From Escallonia rubra (Eukaryota; Streptophyta; Magnoliopsida; Escalloniales; Escalloniaceae): 64,000 nt of DNA. Under the pieces are notes generated by a model. That model had not been told where the DNA came from. It saw only the letters and a list, made by a program, of their open reading frames with translations, and did not search any database. A program made the position numbers and the translations under genes. The stretch lies in assembly GCA_033065855.1 (NCBI GenBank), contig JAVXUO010000708.1, positions 210,001 to 274,000 on the forward strand, written 5' to 3'. This document shows positions 32,380-44,222 of this stretch, in pieces (the first letter of the stretch is position 1; every line of letters starts with the position of its first letter).

Positions 32380-35300
32380 TGAAAGAAAAACCACCTGATC
32401 CCATCTCAAATGGAACAACGGCCATCAGAGATCCTAAGTTTCCACAGAGTGATGATATACCGACAGATCAAGGCCAACGCGGAGGATCTCAAAATGTGTA
32501 ATATCTTCTGGGAGAATCAGGAAATACGGATGAAAATAGAATTAGCGGAGAATATGGAGATTAGAGAAGGGACGCACAAGATATTTATTGTGCCGGTTAA
32601 AAGTCAGATACATGAAGAGGAATGGATTTTGAAAATCCTAAGCCTACCTCCAGGTAACCCTCTGCCTGATCTCGATTCTATCTGGGCTATGGATATTTTA
32701 ATTTGGAACTCTGATAGGGCGGGAAATAGCAAATTCCGAAATGAATTTAGAGAACTGGTTAGGAGATTTCACCCTAACATCATTGCTATTCTTGAACTTA
32801 TAGTCCAGTTTTCTCGTATGGGGAACTTTTTCCACGACCTTAGTTACACCACTTCTTGCATTGTTAACCCTGAGGGCAGATCTGGAGGCATTTGGCTCTT
32901 ATGGGATTCTAGTCAGATAAATATAAACACCATAGAAGCCAATAGCCAAGTCATACATGCTAATATTGCCAAGTGAGATTATGAAGATTGGGTTCTCTTA
33001 GCAGTTTATGCGAGCCCTAACCCTAGGAAAAGAGAGGAATTATGGGGGAACCTGAACAATTTTGCCAGTCATAACACTAAACCTTCGATGGCCGGTGGGG
33101 ATTTTAATGATATAGCTAATCTTTCAGAACGAAAGGGGAGATGGGAGGGGAAGATGGTGAAACTAGCAGAATTCGTAAATTTCGGAGTAACATTGATGCT
33201 TGTGGTTTAATGGACTTAGGATGCACGGGGCTGAAACTGACTTGGACTGACAGAAGAAGCGGTTGGGCCAACATTCAAAAGAGACTGGACAGGTGCATGG
33301 CAACTCCAAAATGGAATGAAAACTTTCCGGATGCCCAAGTCTGCAATCCACCTCACACTACATCTGATCACTGTGCACTTTTAGTGAACAGTACTGGTAC
33401 GTATTTCCCTTCTCGCACCTTAAATAGAACGTTTCGCATAAAAGCTGCCTGGATGCTTGAAGAAAGTTTTACTAATATTGTGAAAAATGCTTGGATTGTT
33501 AATAATGAGGATAATAATGATAACATAATTCAAATCACTGAAAACTTTAAAAAACAGGCTATCGAATGGAATAAAAATATTTTTGGCAACATATTCAGAA
33601 GGAAAAGACTCATTGTGGCCAGACTAAGGGGCATACAAAGTGCTTTGGCTGATCATTGGTCACATAACATGGAATTGCTTGAAAAAGAGATTAGGTAGAA
33701 TTACATTAATACTCTTAACCAAGAAGAACTCCTTTGGCGTCAGAAATCTAAAGTGAAATGGAACTGTGAGAGAGATAGGAACACTAGGTTTTTTCACATT
33801 TCTACTATTGCCAGAAGAAAGAAAAATAAGATTAATGCGTTGTTAAGTGAAGAAGGTAACTGGATCACTCAACCCATAATGCTGGAAAAACATATTAATG
33901 ATTACTTTAACAGTCTGTTTAAACAAGAGAGTGACAGGAACATTTCTGATGACTACTTGGAGTTTAAAGACTACTACCCTAAACTCAATGAGGCTGATTC
34001 TAGAATGCTTGGTAGCCCCTTGTGTGTGGCTGAAATAAAAGAAGCCTTTTTTTAACATCAAGGCCCTTAAAGCCCATGGGGCTGATGGGATGAATGTTAT
34101 GTTCTACCATAAGTACTGGGATTTAGTTGGTGAATCTTGTTGTAACTTTATTAAAAGTTGCTACAATTCAGGAATCATGCCTAGGGAGAACAATAAAGCT
34201 CTGGTTACTCTTATCCCAAAAAATGAGAACCCTCAGAGAATTAATCAGTTTCGGCCTATAAGCTTACTTAATGTCACGTATAAGGCCTTATCCAAAATCA
34301 TTGTGGCTAGACTTCGACCTTTCTTGAAGACTCTCGTAAGTCCTACTCAGAGCAGCTTTGTTCCAGGTAGGAGTACTTCCGATAATGTTATTATTACTTA
34401 GGAAATTATCCATTCCCTTAAGAACATGAAAGGAAAGAAAGGTGGCTTGATCTTGAAAATAGACTTGGAAAAAGCCTATGACAAACTCAAATGGGATTTT
34501 ATTCAGCAAACCTTGATTGGTTTTTATTTTCCTAATAACTGGATTCGTTTAATTATGAGTTGTATCACTGGCAATACCATGTCTGTGTTGTGGAATGGTA
34601 CCCCCCTCTCTCCTATCACACCTGGCAGGGGGATTAGATAAGGAGACCCTTTATCTCCTTATATTTTTGTCTTATGCATTGAAAGATTATCTGTTTTATT
34701 TAATGACTGTAACATGAGGAAGAATGTTATAGGCCTCAAGGCTTCCAAAGGGGGACGTATCATTTCTCATCTTTTCTATGCGGATGATTTGATTATTTTT
34801 AGTATAGAAGGTGAGAAAGAGTGTAAGATGATTATGGAAGTTCTGGACACTTTTTGTGAGCATTCGGGACAGAGAATTAACCTCCAAAAGTCCAAAATGT
34901 ATATTTCCCCTAATGTTCCAAAGCTACAGCTCTTAAACCAAGTCATTTGTGCAGAATACCTATGACTGATAACTTAGGAATTTACCTTGGAATCCCTCTT
35001 ATTCATAAAAGACGGTCACATAACCTGTTTGATCATATTATTTATAAAGTGCAAAATAGATTGGCTGGCCGGAAAGCCAAACTTTTGTCTTTGGCTGGTA
35101 GAACCATGCTTGTCCAAACTGTTAATTCTACCATCCCTTCCCATATTATGCAAATTCAGGCCCTTCCTCACAAGGTTGCTGACAAGTTGGATAAACTGAA
35201 CAGATCCTTTCTTTGGGGAAACAATGAGGAGAAGAAAAAGATTCACCTAGTTAAGTGGGATATGGTTTGCTCCCCCAAAAACCAAGGAGGTTTAGGTTTA

Positions 35301-36872
35301 AGAAAAGCCAGACTTAATAATATTGCTTACCTAACCAAACTGAATTGAAAGTTGATGAATGATGAGGAACTCCTTTGGGTTAGAGTTTTAAAACAGAAAT
35401 ATATTAAAGATGATAACCCCAGGGAGTGGAGAAAAAACTGTAGAGCTTCCCATGTTTGGAGAAGCATTTATAAGGCTAACTCTTGTTTTCTCAAAGGAAT
35501 CAAATGGATTGTGAACAAAGGTGACAAGATTGATTTTTGGCAAGATTGGTGGTGCGGTAATGGACCTTTAGCTGAGGAAACTGAAACCCCCAGATCCTAT
35601 CAAAAAGTTAAAGATTACATTTCTGGGGGAGATTGGAATATTTCAAAAATTCTTGAAGTTGTGAACACTAGCACCCTACAGCAAATTATTAAAACTTACA
35701 TATCCAAGGAGTCTAATGAGAATAATAGTTTTTGTTGGGGCAAACACCCAAGTGGAAACTTTTCCATATCTAGCGCGTATAATACCATTTTGGACTTAGA
35801 ACAAATTGATTCAGAGGAAGTCAGGTGGAAATGGATTTGGAAGCTAAAAATCCCTCAAAAGATTATCATGTTTCTTTGGCTTTCTCTTCAGGACATGTTA
35901 TGTTCCAACAGCCTTCGGGCTTACAGAAAATATCACCCCGGACTCCAGCTGTGCCAGGTGTGGTTTTGGTATGGAAAATACTGAACATATTCTTAGAAAA
36001 TCTCCTAGAGCCCATGAGCTATGGGAGCAGCTGTTTACTAAACATCAATTAGAAGAGGAAGAGAACCTGAACTTAGAAGACTGGCTTCATAGAAATCTGA
36101 AAATGAAAACCAAGTCTAACTTCTCTAACATACCTTGGTCTTATATTTTCATTGCCATACTTTGGCAAACTTGGAAAAACAGAAATAAAGAAAGTATAGA
36201 AGGGATTATCATTCCTAAAGAGGTGACCTGGAAAATGTGTCTAAACCAAGCCAAGGATCTTGAAGTTGCGTTCAGTGATAAGGATAAAAACAGAACCAAA
36301 ATGCCCAAAATAATTATGTGGTGTTTTCCTACTGCAGGTAATTTCAAACTCAACACGGATGGATGTGCGGAGGAGAACGAAAATGGAGGATTTGGTGGGC
36401 TTCTGCGAAATAAGGAGAATGGATATGGGGATACTTCGGCAGCAAACCGGTGGAAAATGCCCTGGAAGATGAATTATATGGCATAATTAAAGGAATGCAG
36501 ACAGTAAGGGACAAAAGGATATACCAATGTATTGGTGGAATCTGACTCCAAGATTGCGGTTGAGCTGATCACTGAAAAGGAAAATATATGGCATCCCCTC
36601 AGCAATCTCATCAAGGATGCTAGGTTTTTAATTAGGATAACTAACTCTAGTATTGTGCATATTTATAGAGAAGGCAACTTTTGCGCCGATCAGCTTTAAA
36701 AAATGGATAAACGACAAAGAGAGTCTTTTGGGTACCTCATACAACCACCTGAAGTGGTGCTCCCTTTGTTGGATCAGGATGTCGCTGGTGTTGCACATGT
36801 GAGGGCTTAGTTTCTTTTCTATCTTGTACTAAACTCTGAGTTTTAAATATATTCTGTTGCACCAAAAAAAAA
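32380..36872 (+). mobile_element. L1-type LINE, ORF2 nearly complete but decayed
   Basis: Domains in order: endonuclease (start near 32690, ILIWNSDRAGNSKFRNEF; GGDFND near 33100; TSDHCALL at 33361), reverse transcriptase (LIPKNENPQRINQFRPISLL at 34211; ILKIDLEKAYDKLKWDF at 34450; FYADDLIIF at 34774, catalytic YADD kept), zinc-binding region (WGKHPSGNFSISSAY near 35737; WKLKIPQKIIMFLW at 35839) and RNase H (FKLNTDGCAEENENGGFGG near 36343; IYREGNFCADQL near 36663). At least six in-frame stops or frame changes split it (for example stops at 32974, 33696, 34399 and 34639, and a frame change near 34052). A poly-A ends it at 36864-36872. ORF1 is absent or reduced to a tail before 32690, so it is 5'-truncated. 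Inactive. Confidence 0.92.
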
Positions 36873-37622
36873 TTCAGTATTGTACATGTGGAGCTAAAAA
36901 GTGGTCAGGATTGGAAGTAAATGCATGCACTATGGTAGGTGCACATTTACTAATTCTATTTGTCCCATATTTAGAATAGAAGAGAGGTCCTCAGTTGTAC
37001 TTCACAGTTCAAGTAATGGATCCATTGATAATACTTTATTATTATTATTTTACTATATAAAAACAGTTAGGTCTTTCTAAAGTTCTAATCTTTTGAACCC
37101 AAACGGGTTCGGCTTTTGTGATAGTTGTACTACTATTAAGGGAGAACATTTTTATGCTAATTTTATTTATAATTTTAGTTAAACTCTTTTATTTATTTAT
37201 TAAAATCACCGATTTTCATCCTAAAAAACTTGATTATGATCATTTGAGTAATGTATAAATTAATTTAAATCTAATATGTCTCCGTACTCCAGCCTCACAA
37301 CCACCTCACCCATTATCCACCTATGTCTCTCTTCTCCTTCTCCATCATTCATAACTACCCACATGACTCATGTTCTCACGTACTCTTTCACACTCTCTTC
37401 TACTTCTAGTAAAATAAATTCATAATTTTCAGTGAATTTATTTCTCTCAGTTTGTTGCTCACGCACCGCTTGTGCCCAAAAACTGATTCATTCCTTCCAA
37501 GATCTTATATAAGGGATCGAAGAGAGGGCGAGCTAAGGTCAAGCAGCCTCAGTTTTATTTATGAGAAAAATTTGTGGAACACATACTAAACATTGATTCA
37601 CCAATTTGAAAGACTAACATTA
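36873..37622. other. AT-rich spacer, no gene seen
   Basis: Non-coding; it contains an ATT triplet run near 37036 and a CT-rich patch (37310-37400). No element ends recognised. Confidence 0.5.
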
Positions 37623-37630
37623 AGAGTGTG

Positions 37631-38279
37631 TAGAGGTGTCATTGGGCCGGCCCAGCCGGCCAGAAAAAAGGCCGGGCCATTTAAGGCTTCGGGCCTTATA
37701 AATCGGACTGGGCCTGGGCCGGGCCCAAATCTTGGAAATGGAGGCCCTGTCCAGGCCCAAACTTTAGGGCCGGCCCAGGCCCTTTTTTTTCTTTTTTGTG
37801 TTGCAAAAATACTAATTCACAAAATAAATACAATTGATAGGTCCTAAACCATTCAATATCTCTCTCGTGACTAATGAAGTGTCTTAAAGTTTTACGTTTA
37901 CTCTATTTGAGAATAGTGATTAGCAACAAAGAGTAATTTTGTTTGCAAAAAGACAATATTTTCACATTAATAAATATAAAGAAATGTGCATGTCCAAAAA
38001 GTTAAAATAAAAGAGTAAAATATGAGGTGCAGAGAGAATGATGTGCGAGAAAGAAGGGGAAAAGAAAAAAACAAAATGGTTTAGGGCCAAAGGGCTGGGC
38101 CGAAAAGAGGGCCAGAAACGGGCCAAGGGCCGGGCCTGACCCGGGCCTTTTTAGGGCCGGGCCGGGCCGGCCCAATTTTAGAAAATATTAGGCCTGGCCC
38201 TAGCCCAGGCCCAAGGCCCTACAGGTTAGGGCCAGCACTATTCACGTTTAGGGCCGGCCCGACCCTTTTGACATCTCTA
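37631..38279. mobile_element. Non-autonomous hAT element with GGGCCGG subterminal repeats
   Basis: Ends TAGAGGTGTCA and TGACATCTCTA are inverted repeats with one mismatch. Flanks AGAGTGTG (37623-37630) and AGGGTGTG (38280-38287) agree at 7 of 8 bases. Multiple GGGCCGG/CCGGCCC motifs crowd both subterminal zones, around an AT-rich non-coding core. 649 bp. Confidence 0.9.
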
Positions 38280-39000
38280 AGGGTGTGTTTGATAACGCAA
38301 TTAAATACTTAAAATTTAAAATTTTCAATAATATTTAATTAAGTACGTTTGATAACGCTTAACCTTGTAGAACTTAAAAAATTAACACTCGTAAAACATG
38401 GACCTATATTTTAAGTCATGGTGGATTTATTTAATACTTACCACTTAAATTTAAGTGAGATTAATTGATAGTCAAAATTTATTAAAAAAAAATTATGTGA
38501 AAGAATAAGTACCACCACGATGCCGCCACAATCAATTTGTTAGCAACACCACCTCTAAGCTCTAGAACTACCACCACAACCAGTATGTTCCTTACACCAT
38601 GACCACAATTACTAAGACCTCACTGTACACTACCATCACCGCACCACCATGACGACCACCAACACCATCATCACCACGAGGACGCCACCATCTCCACCAA
38701 AATATCACCGCCCCCACCACTACCACCTTTTGCAAGTCTGCCAAAACCATCTCAATGTCCACCACACTAGAGCCACTACCATGGTCTGCACTTGTTGCCA
38801 CCACCAATTTTCAACACTAAATCTTCACGCACCACTACCACTACCACCACCATCATCAGCACTTTTTCGCTGTCACCACCGCCGTCACCAATACAACCAA
38901 CACAGTTTTTTGTTAGTGAATTTTTTTTATAAAATACATACATGTATAATTCTGGTAAAATGGATAAATTTGTAAAATAGAACAAATTTCAGACATCTGC
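38280..39000. mobile_element. Probable MITE with a CCA/CAC-rich core
   Basis: Starts GGGTGTGTTTGATAACGC, with TACGTTTGATAACGC repeated 60 bp later. The core (38510-38905) is CAC/CCA-triplet DNA like that at 30.8 kb. Near 39005 a TTGGTTTACCAA-like sequence may be the other end. The hAT at 37631 inserted at or beside its left end. Boundaries are uncertain. Confidence 0.4.
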
Positions 39001-39379
39001 TTTTGGTTTACCAATCGTATTAACTTATTTTGAAGTGGTGAAAATTTACTCAAAGCTAGAATAACAGTAACCACGATCATTTTGCTGGGCTCACTTTATT
39101 GTGACCAAACAAGAAAGTCAGACCAGCAACCTCCAACTTTTGCTTAAAATTTCAGCACTACAACCGAATTCGCCAATTTGGGAATTTTTTTTTTTTAAAA
39201 AAAACCGAACTTCGCCACCCACCCAGACCTTCATTGCTGACAACACTTGACAGAAGGAAGACTAGTGCTAAGATTCCAAAGAATACAAACCATCTGCCAC
39301 AATCAGAAATTGGAATATTACAACCAATGAGATTGGAACTTTCTGGAGAGTTGAGTCACAGAGGTTAGAGAAAAATGTA

Positions 39380-39766
39380 AGAATTATTCTAGATGGACTG
39401 TCACTCTAAATTTTTTATATGTGTAATTCTTCTAAGAATGTAGCTCTTGGAGGAGGTGATACGGTTGGTAGACATCGTTAGGTAGCCAAGGAGATGATTT
39501 GAAGCGAAAGACCGACGGTGTTCGTGCAATGCTTTTGCCCACTACATCGGGTTACTAAGGAGGTGCAACTAAGATTAGGCTAATTGTGGTACGACGATGT
39601 GGTACTCTGAGAATAAATAGTCTTACTTCTCATAATCGAGAGGAATCAAGATGATGCTTTTATCCACGATATTTGGTTTTTGATCTCTTCGGAGAATGTT
39701 ACTTTTGGTCGATATATATTTCAATAACTTGTTAATTTTTCGGCTGCTGAAAAAAAAGAAAAAACA
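39380..39766 (+). mobile_element. Possible LINE 3' end
   Basis: A non-coding segment ends TTTTTCGGCTGCTG followed by an A-rich tail at about 39750-39766, a common terminus of plant LINEs. No coding domain remains. Confidence 0.35.
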
Positions 39767-39925
39767 ACAATCGAGCAATAAAATTTCAATACTATGTCAC
39801 TTGAATTTGTACTACCATCGTTTTCCTTTGGTTGTCAAATGTCCTGAACCCTAGGGTAGACCGCCCCTGACAAAATTCTTCTTCCCTGCTTGCTGAAGAG
39901 ACCGTCATACTTTTGTTTTTCTTTC

Positions 39926-39975
39926 AGTTGGCCAGCCTGCGTGATATAGAGCAGCTTGATGATATTGGCTTGTAG
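39926..39975 (+). other. Exon-like fragment with polypyrimidine acceptor and stop
   Basis: A T-rich tract and CAG acceptor precede a short frame reading LASLRDIEQLDDIGL and a TAG. No upstream exon was found within several kb, so this may be an orphan last exon or a captured gene fragment. Parent gene not recognised. Confidence 0.25.
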
Positions 39976-40088
39976 GCTGGAGGTTTGTGATGCCAGTGGA
40001 AAAGAAGCAAAGGGTGCAATCAGAATTCAGAACAGACGTTGATGGCTACATTGCAGGCAGAACGGCCATGCTAGGCAAGCCACGAAGG

Positions 40089-40927
40089 TGTTGGGTGCAT
40101 GTGTGCACTATTTGTCCAGCCCACATTTGGTGACTCCTTGGTATTTACACATGAAGATGCTGGTAAAATGAAGCAATGGTACAACAGTATGTTTGGTGGA
40201 TCTTGGTGAAAGGAAAACATAAAATTAATGTAGTCTTTGGAAGTTGGTTTCTAGCCATGATGGCTGCCTTGGGCATGTGAAACACTCTTTAGTTTCAACC
40301 AACCACACATGGAGTCTTCTGGAAAAGAATAGAAAGCCACAAGGGGCTGCCTATATATATATAGGCTGGGAAGTCATGCGTGAAAAGCAAGTGAGGAGAT
40401 GATTACCACTATTTTTCAGAAATAGTGAGAGAGACTGCTGAAGCATTTTTGTGAAGAGAAAGATGAGAAGATATGAGTGAGACGTGCCACTGTTTGGGCT
40501 GAAAAACAGTGAAGAAAAAGGGAGTTCAGAAGTGAGTTGTTGCCTAGTTTGCCACTGTTTTTGTGACAAAAACAGTGAGAAAATAGCAGCTTATTCACGG
40601 ACAGAGAGCAGAGAAGTGGAGCAGCTTGCTTGTGCCTTTCTTGTGATGATTTCTCCAACTTGGTTGGAAAGAAGTAAGTTGTAAATTTTCTGTAGCATGT
40701 GTTTACCTTAAGCTTAGGGCAAAAAGCTTGAGAGAATATTTGTAGTGCTTTGTTGATTGAATTAGTGGATTTTGTTTGCCCCGTGGTTTTTTCCCTCTAT
40801 GTGAGAGGGTTTTCCACGTTAAATTTGGTGTTGCTCTTGTCACTGTTTGTTTGGCTTGGTTACATTCCTATTCTTGGCATTTGTTCTTTGCAATTCCCTA
40901 TCACACAAGACCCCTTCGATCCTAACA
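40089..40927 (+). mobile_element. Copia-type solo LTR (fossil)
   Basis: Starts TGTTGGGTGCATG, ends CGATCCTAACA, and is flanked by the perfect 5-bp duplication GAAGG (40084-40088 and 40928-40932). A TATA box (CTATATATATATAGGC, near 40350) and the CCGTGGTTTTTTCCCTCTAT / GGGTTTTCCACGT signature near 40780-40820 mark the usual copia R-U5 order. No internal region remains, so it arose by recombination between the two LTRs. The LTR looks whole, and the exact duplication suggests moderate age. Confidence 0.9.
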
Positions 40928-40932
40928 GAAGG

Positions 40933-42018
40933 TCCTCAGTATCCAGTGATGGCATTGGCCATGCATGATGATGAACCAGTTGACATTAACACGCCATATT
41001 TGAAGCGCTAATAGCTGGCTATGAAGTAAGGAACGTATAGCTAGACGACGCAGTAATATAGAGTGGCATTGCCAACTGCAAGATTCGGGTTAACCGATGA
41101 CGATGATCGCGGCAACATCAACAGGGACAAGAGAGCTCTCCATCTCCCTGTCATTTGTCCAATGCTAACTGGAAAACAATATACAACAGTAGTAAGTGTA
41201 AATTTAAACCAAAATGTGGCTACAAAGTCTGCATTCCACGCGTAGAAGCAGGTTTAGTTGAATCTCAAGAACTACTTACTGTGGAATGCAAACTGAGATT
41301 CAACCTTTCGATGGACGAGTGTGTGATGGAACTTTTGAAATCTCACAACGCATATTTCTGCAACCTTTCCATCATGTATTGTGCACTGCCTCCCGTACCC
41401 CATGGTCCCCATCCCCCCTCCCGGCCAACCTTTCTATCATGAGAAGTGAAGTTGCCTGTTCAATTTCCCAATGCCTCCCATACCCCATCCCTCATTCCGC
41501 CAAGTTCCACCCATTTGACAATGAAGGACCGCTCTAATGCGAAACCCAATGAAAGCAGCGAAATCCTCTAGGGTTCTTAGATACAACATTCTTTATCAGT
41601 CGAGCTTGAAACTTGAGTAGAGGATCACACTGATAAGTATGGTTCTGGGAGACAAAGTGTAAGATGAAGGGGGAGTGAGGCAAAAAAACATTAGTTGCTC
41701 TTGAAAGAAAGTGGAGATGGTTCACTTGTGAGTTCTGACTTTAAAAGGTGAAGACATGTATATAATTAAGTCGTCTTAGGAGATCTTCGTCGCCTTTTTT
41801 ATTTTGTTGTTAAATTTGGATCTCACTCAGTCAAATACAAAGTCGGCACATACACTGTAATTTGTATGGTTGCATATTAGAGAACTATTAATTGATTAAA
41901 CATATGAACTAGTCTTCCTCAAAAGACATTAGCATCCTCAAATGTACGAATGAGGCTCTTGTTCATTTATTGTGTGGAAAAGCTGTACCTCTCCACGTTG
42001 TGCAACAGTGAAACGTAC
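40933..42018. other. Gene-free spacer
   Basis: Short frames on both strands (for example 41155-41537) lack domains, splice logic and codon signal. No element recognised. Confidence 0.45.
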
Positions 42019-42027
42019 CCTTTGCAA

Positions 42028-42228
42028 GGATTGCAAGGATTGGGATTCCCTGCTGTAACCCATAACCATGGGTTACAACAGGGTGTTGTACCCATTTCTG
42101 TGAGAGAGGGGGGAGAGAGAGAGGGATTAAGAGAGAGATAGAGAGAGGGAAGAGAGAGATACTCTCTCTCTTCCCTCTCTCTCTCCCCCCTCTCTCACAG
42201 AAATGATTACAGCAGGGGATCTGGATCC
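42028..42228. mobile_element. Palindromic GA/CT-rich MITE, copy 2
   Basis: Same family as 13363-13548 in reverse orientation, sharing the end sequences GGATTGGGATTCCCTGCTGT and CAGCAGGGGATCTGGATCC, the TTTCTGTGAGAGAGG blocks and a GA/CT core. It is flanked by an exact 9-bp duplication CCTTTGCAA (42019-42027 and 42229-42237), which supports a Mutator-type insertion. An extra GGATTGCAA at the left end may be a small duplication. Confidence 0.8.
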
Positions 42229-42302
42229 CCTTTGCAATAATAGAGAGCCATTAGAGTCACTGATGAGCTCGGATAGATTAATGAAAGGGAGTGAATGCTT
42301 AG

Positions 42303-42440
42303 AACAAGAAGTATGAGAAGAGAGATTGGACTGCAAAAGTTGAAAGGCGAAGACCAACCAAGACTAAAGCAAACAAGAAGTATGAGAAGAGAGATTGGAC
42401 TGCAAAAGTTGAAAGGCGAAGACCAACCAAGACTAAAGCA
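42303..42440. repeat. Perfect 69-bp tandem duplication
   Basis: 42303-42371 and 42372-42440 appear identical, beginning AACAAGAAGTATGAGAAGAG. Lack of divergence points to a recent event. Confidence 0.95.
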
Positions 42441-42475
42441 GCAACTCTTTCATATAAGCACATTTCATTAGTTCA

Positions 42476-42785
42476 TTGTACACGTACCACTGGAATTTAG
42501 CTATCTGATAAGCTTTCTTCTGCACGTCAGCTCTGGGTACTTGCTGCATTTTACACCCTATGCGAGTTTTGCCATATTTTCACTCTATGTGGCTATTTGG
42601 AATTTTTTGGTTGAATACCAAGGATATTTATATAACATCGGACCTAGTTGGATTTGTCGTCGTCCCTGGTTTGCTGCCCATTTTAGTGCTTCCTTGATAG
42701 CTAAAACCTCTACAATGAGATGTTTTCCTTCCTACAGCTGCTATCTGCAGAAATTTTCAAACCAGCTAACCTTTGATCCTTCTTA
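42476..42785 (-). mobile_element. LINE RNase H fragment nested in the AP1M-like pseudogene
   Basis: The minus strand reads VEVLAIKEALKWAANQG, matching the AEALAIKEALKWA helix of plant LINE RNase H domains, followed by a degraded remainder. It interrupts the pseudo-exon between the D-Y and E-L codons. Confidence 0.55.
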
Positions 42786-43460
42786 ATAGTCGCCTGCTAT
42801 TGTTATGTATCTTACCCATGGAAGTGAATGTTTCCATAGGGGGGATATCACAAAAACAAGATATTCATGAAATGAATTGACATGGGGACCAAGTCTAAAC
42901 TCCCGTTCGTTGAAGTCATGGCAAATTCTTTGAAGTTGCATATGCAGAGTGAATCATCGTTTTCATTCTGCTATCAAGTTGTGGTTCGACGTTTCTATCA
43001 ATCATGCGTCAACTTTATGCTTTTACTCCTTTAAACCGATGACTCTCGTGGGCGTAGTAAATTCATCCTCAAAATCTGGAAAGCCAATACATGACCAACG
43101 TTTGTAGTAGGATCTGGCCTCCATCAACTCCTTACCAAATCGAATCAGGAAAGAGCAGGGCATATATAGGGTTAGCGAATCATGGGATCACTCATTTCAT
43201 CAAGTCACTTCGTGCTGCTTCTTTTGAATTTTTATTTTATGTGTTGTGACTTTGTGGATCATCAAATCATTGGCTACATAGGAAAAGATGAGGGCCGATA
43301 AAAATTTAGTAGTGATACCTTAAGATAAGTTATCACGGCGATCCTACTATCCATCTATCTCAGATAGACGTGTCAAATTTACGTTTCATTTAAAAAAATC
43401 CGTCGTCTGCTAGTGGATGGTGAAGTTTATCGTACTGTCTCCCCTATATGCATGTGCTTC

Positions 43461-43505
43461 ACTCTTCATCTATCGCAGTCTGTCCAGTTACGATAGATGA
43501 AGAGT
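43461..43505. repeat. Perfect 15-bp inverted repeat
   Basis: ACTCTTCATCTATCG (43461-43475) and its exact complement (43491-43505) are separated by 15 nt. Confidence 0.9.
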
Positions 43506-43968
43506 CAGATCGCAATAAGTTGTAATTAGTGGACCGTTATCAGCTCCCAAGATACGTGGACAACTTAAGTTTAACCAAACATGTGAGGTCTGGTCCACAT
43601 GCTAATTTCAGTAAAATAACTTTGTTAAACCACTCTTCTTATGTTTTCGTCATAGACCTTGATCTTAATTAGATGCTAGACACCCTTTTACAGCCTAGTA
43701 CTGACCATCCACATCTCAGTTACCCAGTAGGGGACCTTCGTGAATGAACAAGTACCCTCCTCTTTGTTGAGAATAGAAGGGTCTAGTGGGCAAATGAGAA
43801 GGACCATCTCCTTAATATCTGCAGCTTGAAGGCCCAGAAGGACCACAGTGTCTAGACTTGGGTGTTCCGAGAGGTGACCAGCTTTAAATGCTGCAATCTA
43901 AGTCCTCACACTTACGTGATCCAACAATTAATTACATTCTTAATTCTTTGGAACAGATTGGCATGATT

Positions 43969-44222
43969 GAGCTCTCAATATCCGACATGGTCCCTCGAGG
44001 GAGATAATCTTGCAGCAGGCATAATTTTGACTTTTTGAAACTGCTGAATTTGCGGACTTTAAAGTTTACTTGTAATTTATTTATATTTAACAATGCTGAG
44101 CTCTCAATTATCAACATGGTCCCTCGAGGGAGGTGATCTTAGAGCAGGCATAATTCCAATTTTTTGATGCTGCTGATTTTGTGGAACCTAAGTTTACATG
44201 CAATCTATATCCAACAATGTTG
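43969..44222 (+). repeat. Tandem duplication, unit about 129 bp
   Basis: Copies at 43969-44097 and 44098-44222 share GAGCTCTCAAT, ACATGGTCCCTCGAGGGAG, GCAGGCATAAT and AACAATG with scattered differences. Each contains a TCCCTCGAGGGA palindrome. Confidence 0.9.

Larger units (their letters stand above)
42303..42845 (-). pseudogene. Fragment of an AP1M-like last exon and 3' UTR
   Basis: On the minus strand 42838-42786 reads through CTTCCATGGGTAAGATAC and AGCAGGCGACTAT (P W V R Y I T I A G D Y), matching the AP1M last exon at 55312-55214. The 3' UTR match is 42303-42460 against 55080-55220 (GAGATTGGA, CCAACCAAGACT, AGCAGCAAC, CTCTTTCA). The exon is split by a LINE piece (42476-42785), and the 3' UTR carries a 69-bp tandem duplication. 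No other AP1M exons are present. It is a partial copy of the gene end 12 kb from the parent, in the same orientation. Confidence 0.75.

Noticed and set aside
38592-38985. Val/Gly- and His/Pro-rich frames
   Set aside because: Triplet-repeat (CAC/GTG) DNA within a MITE-like element.
42541-42786. 81-residue plus-strand frame
   Set aside because: Antisense shadow of a LINE RNase H fragment on the minus strand.
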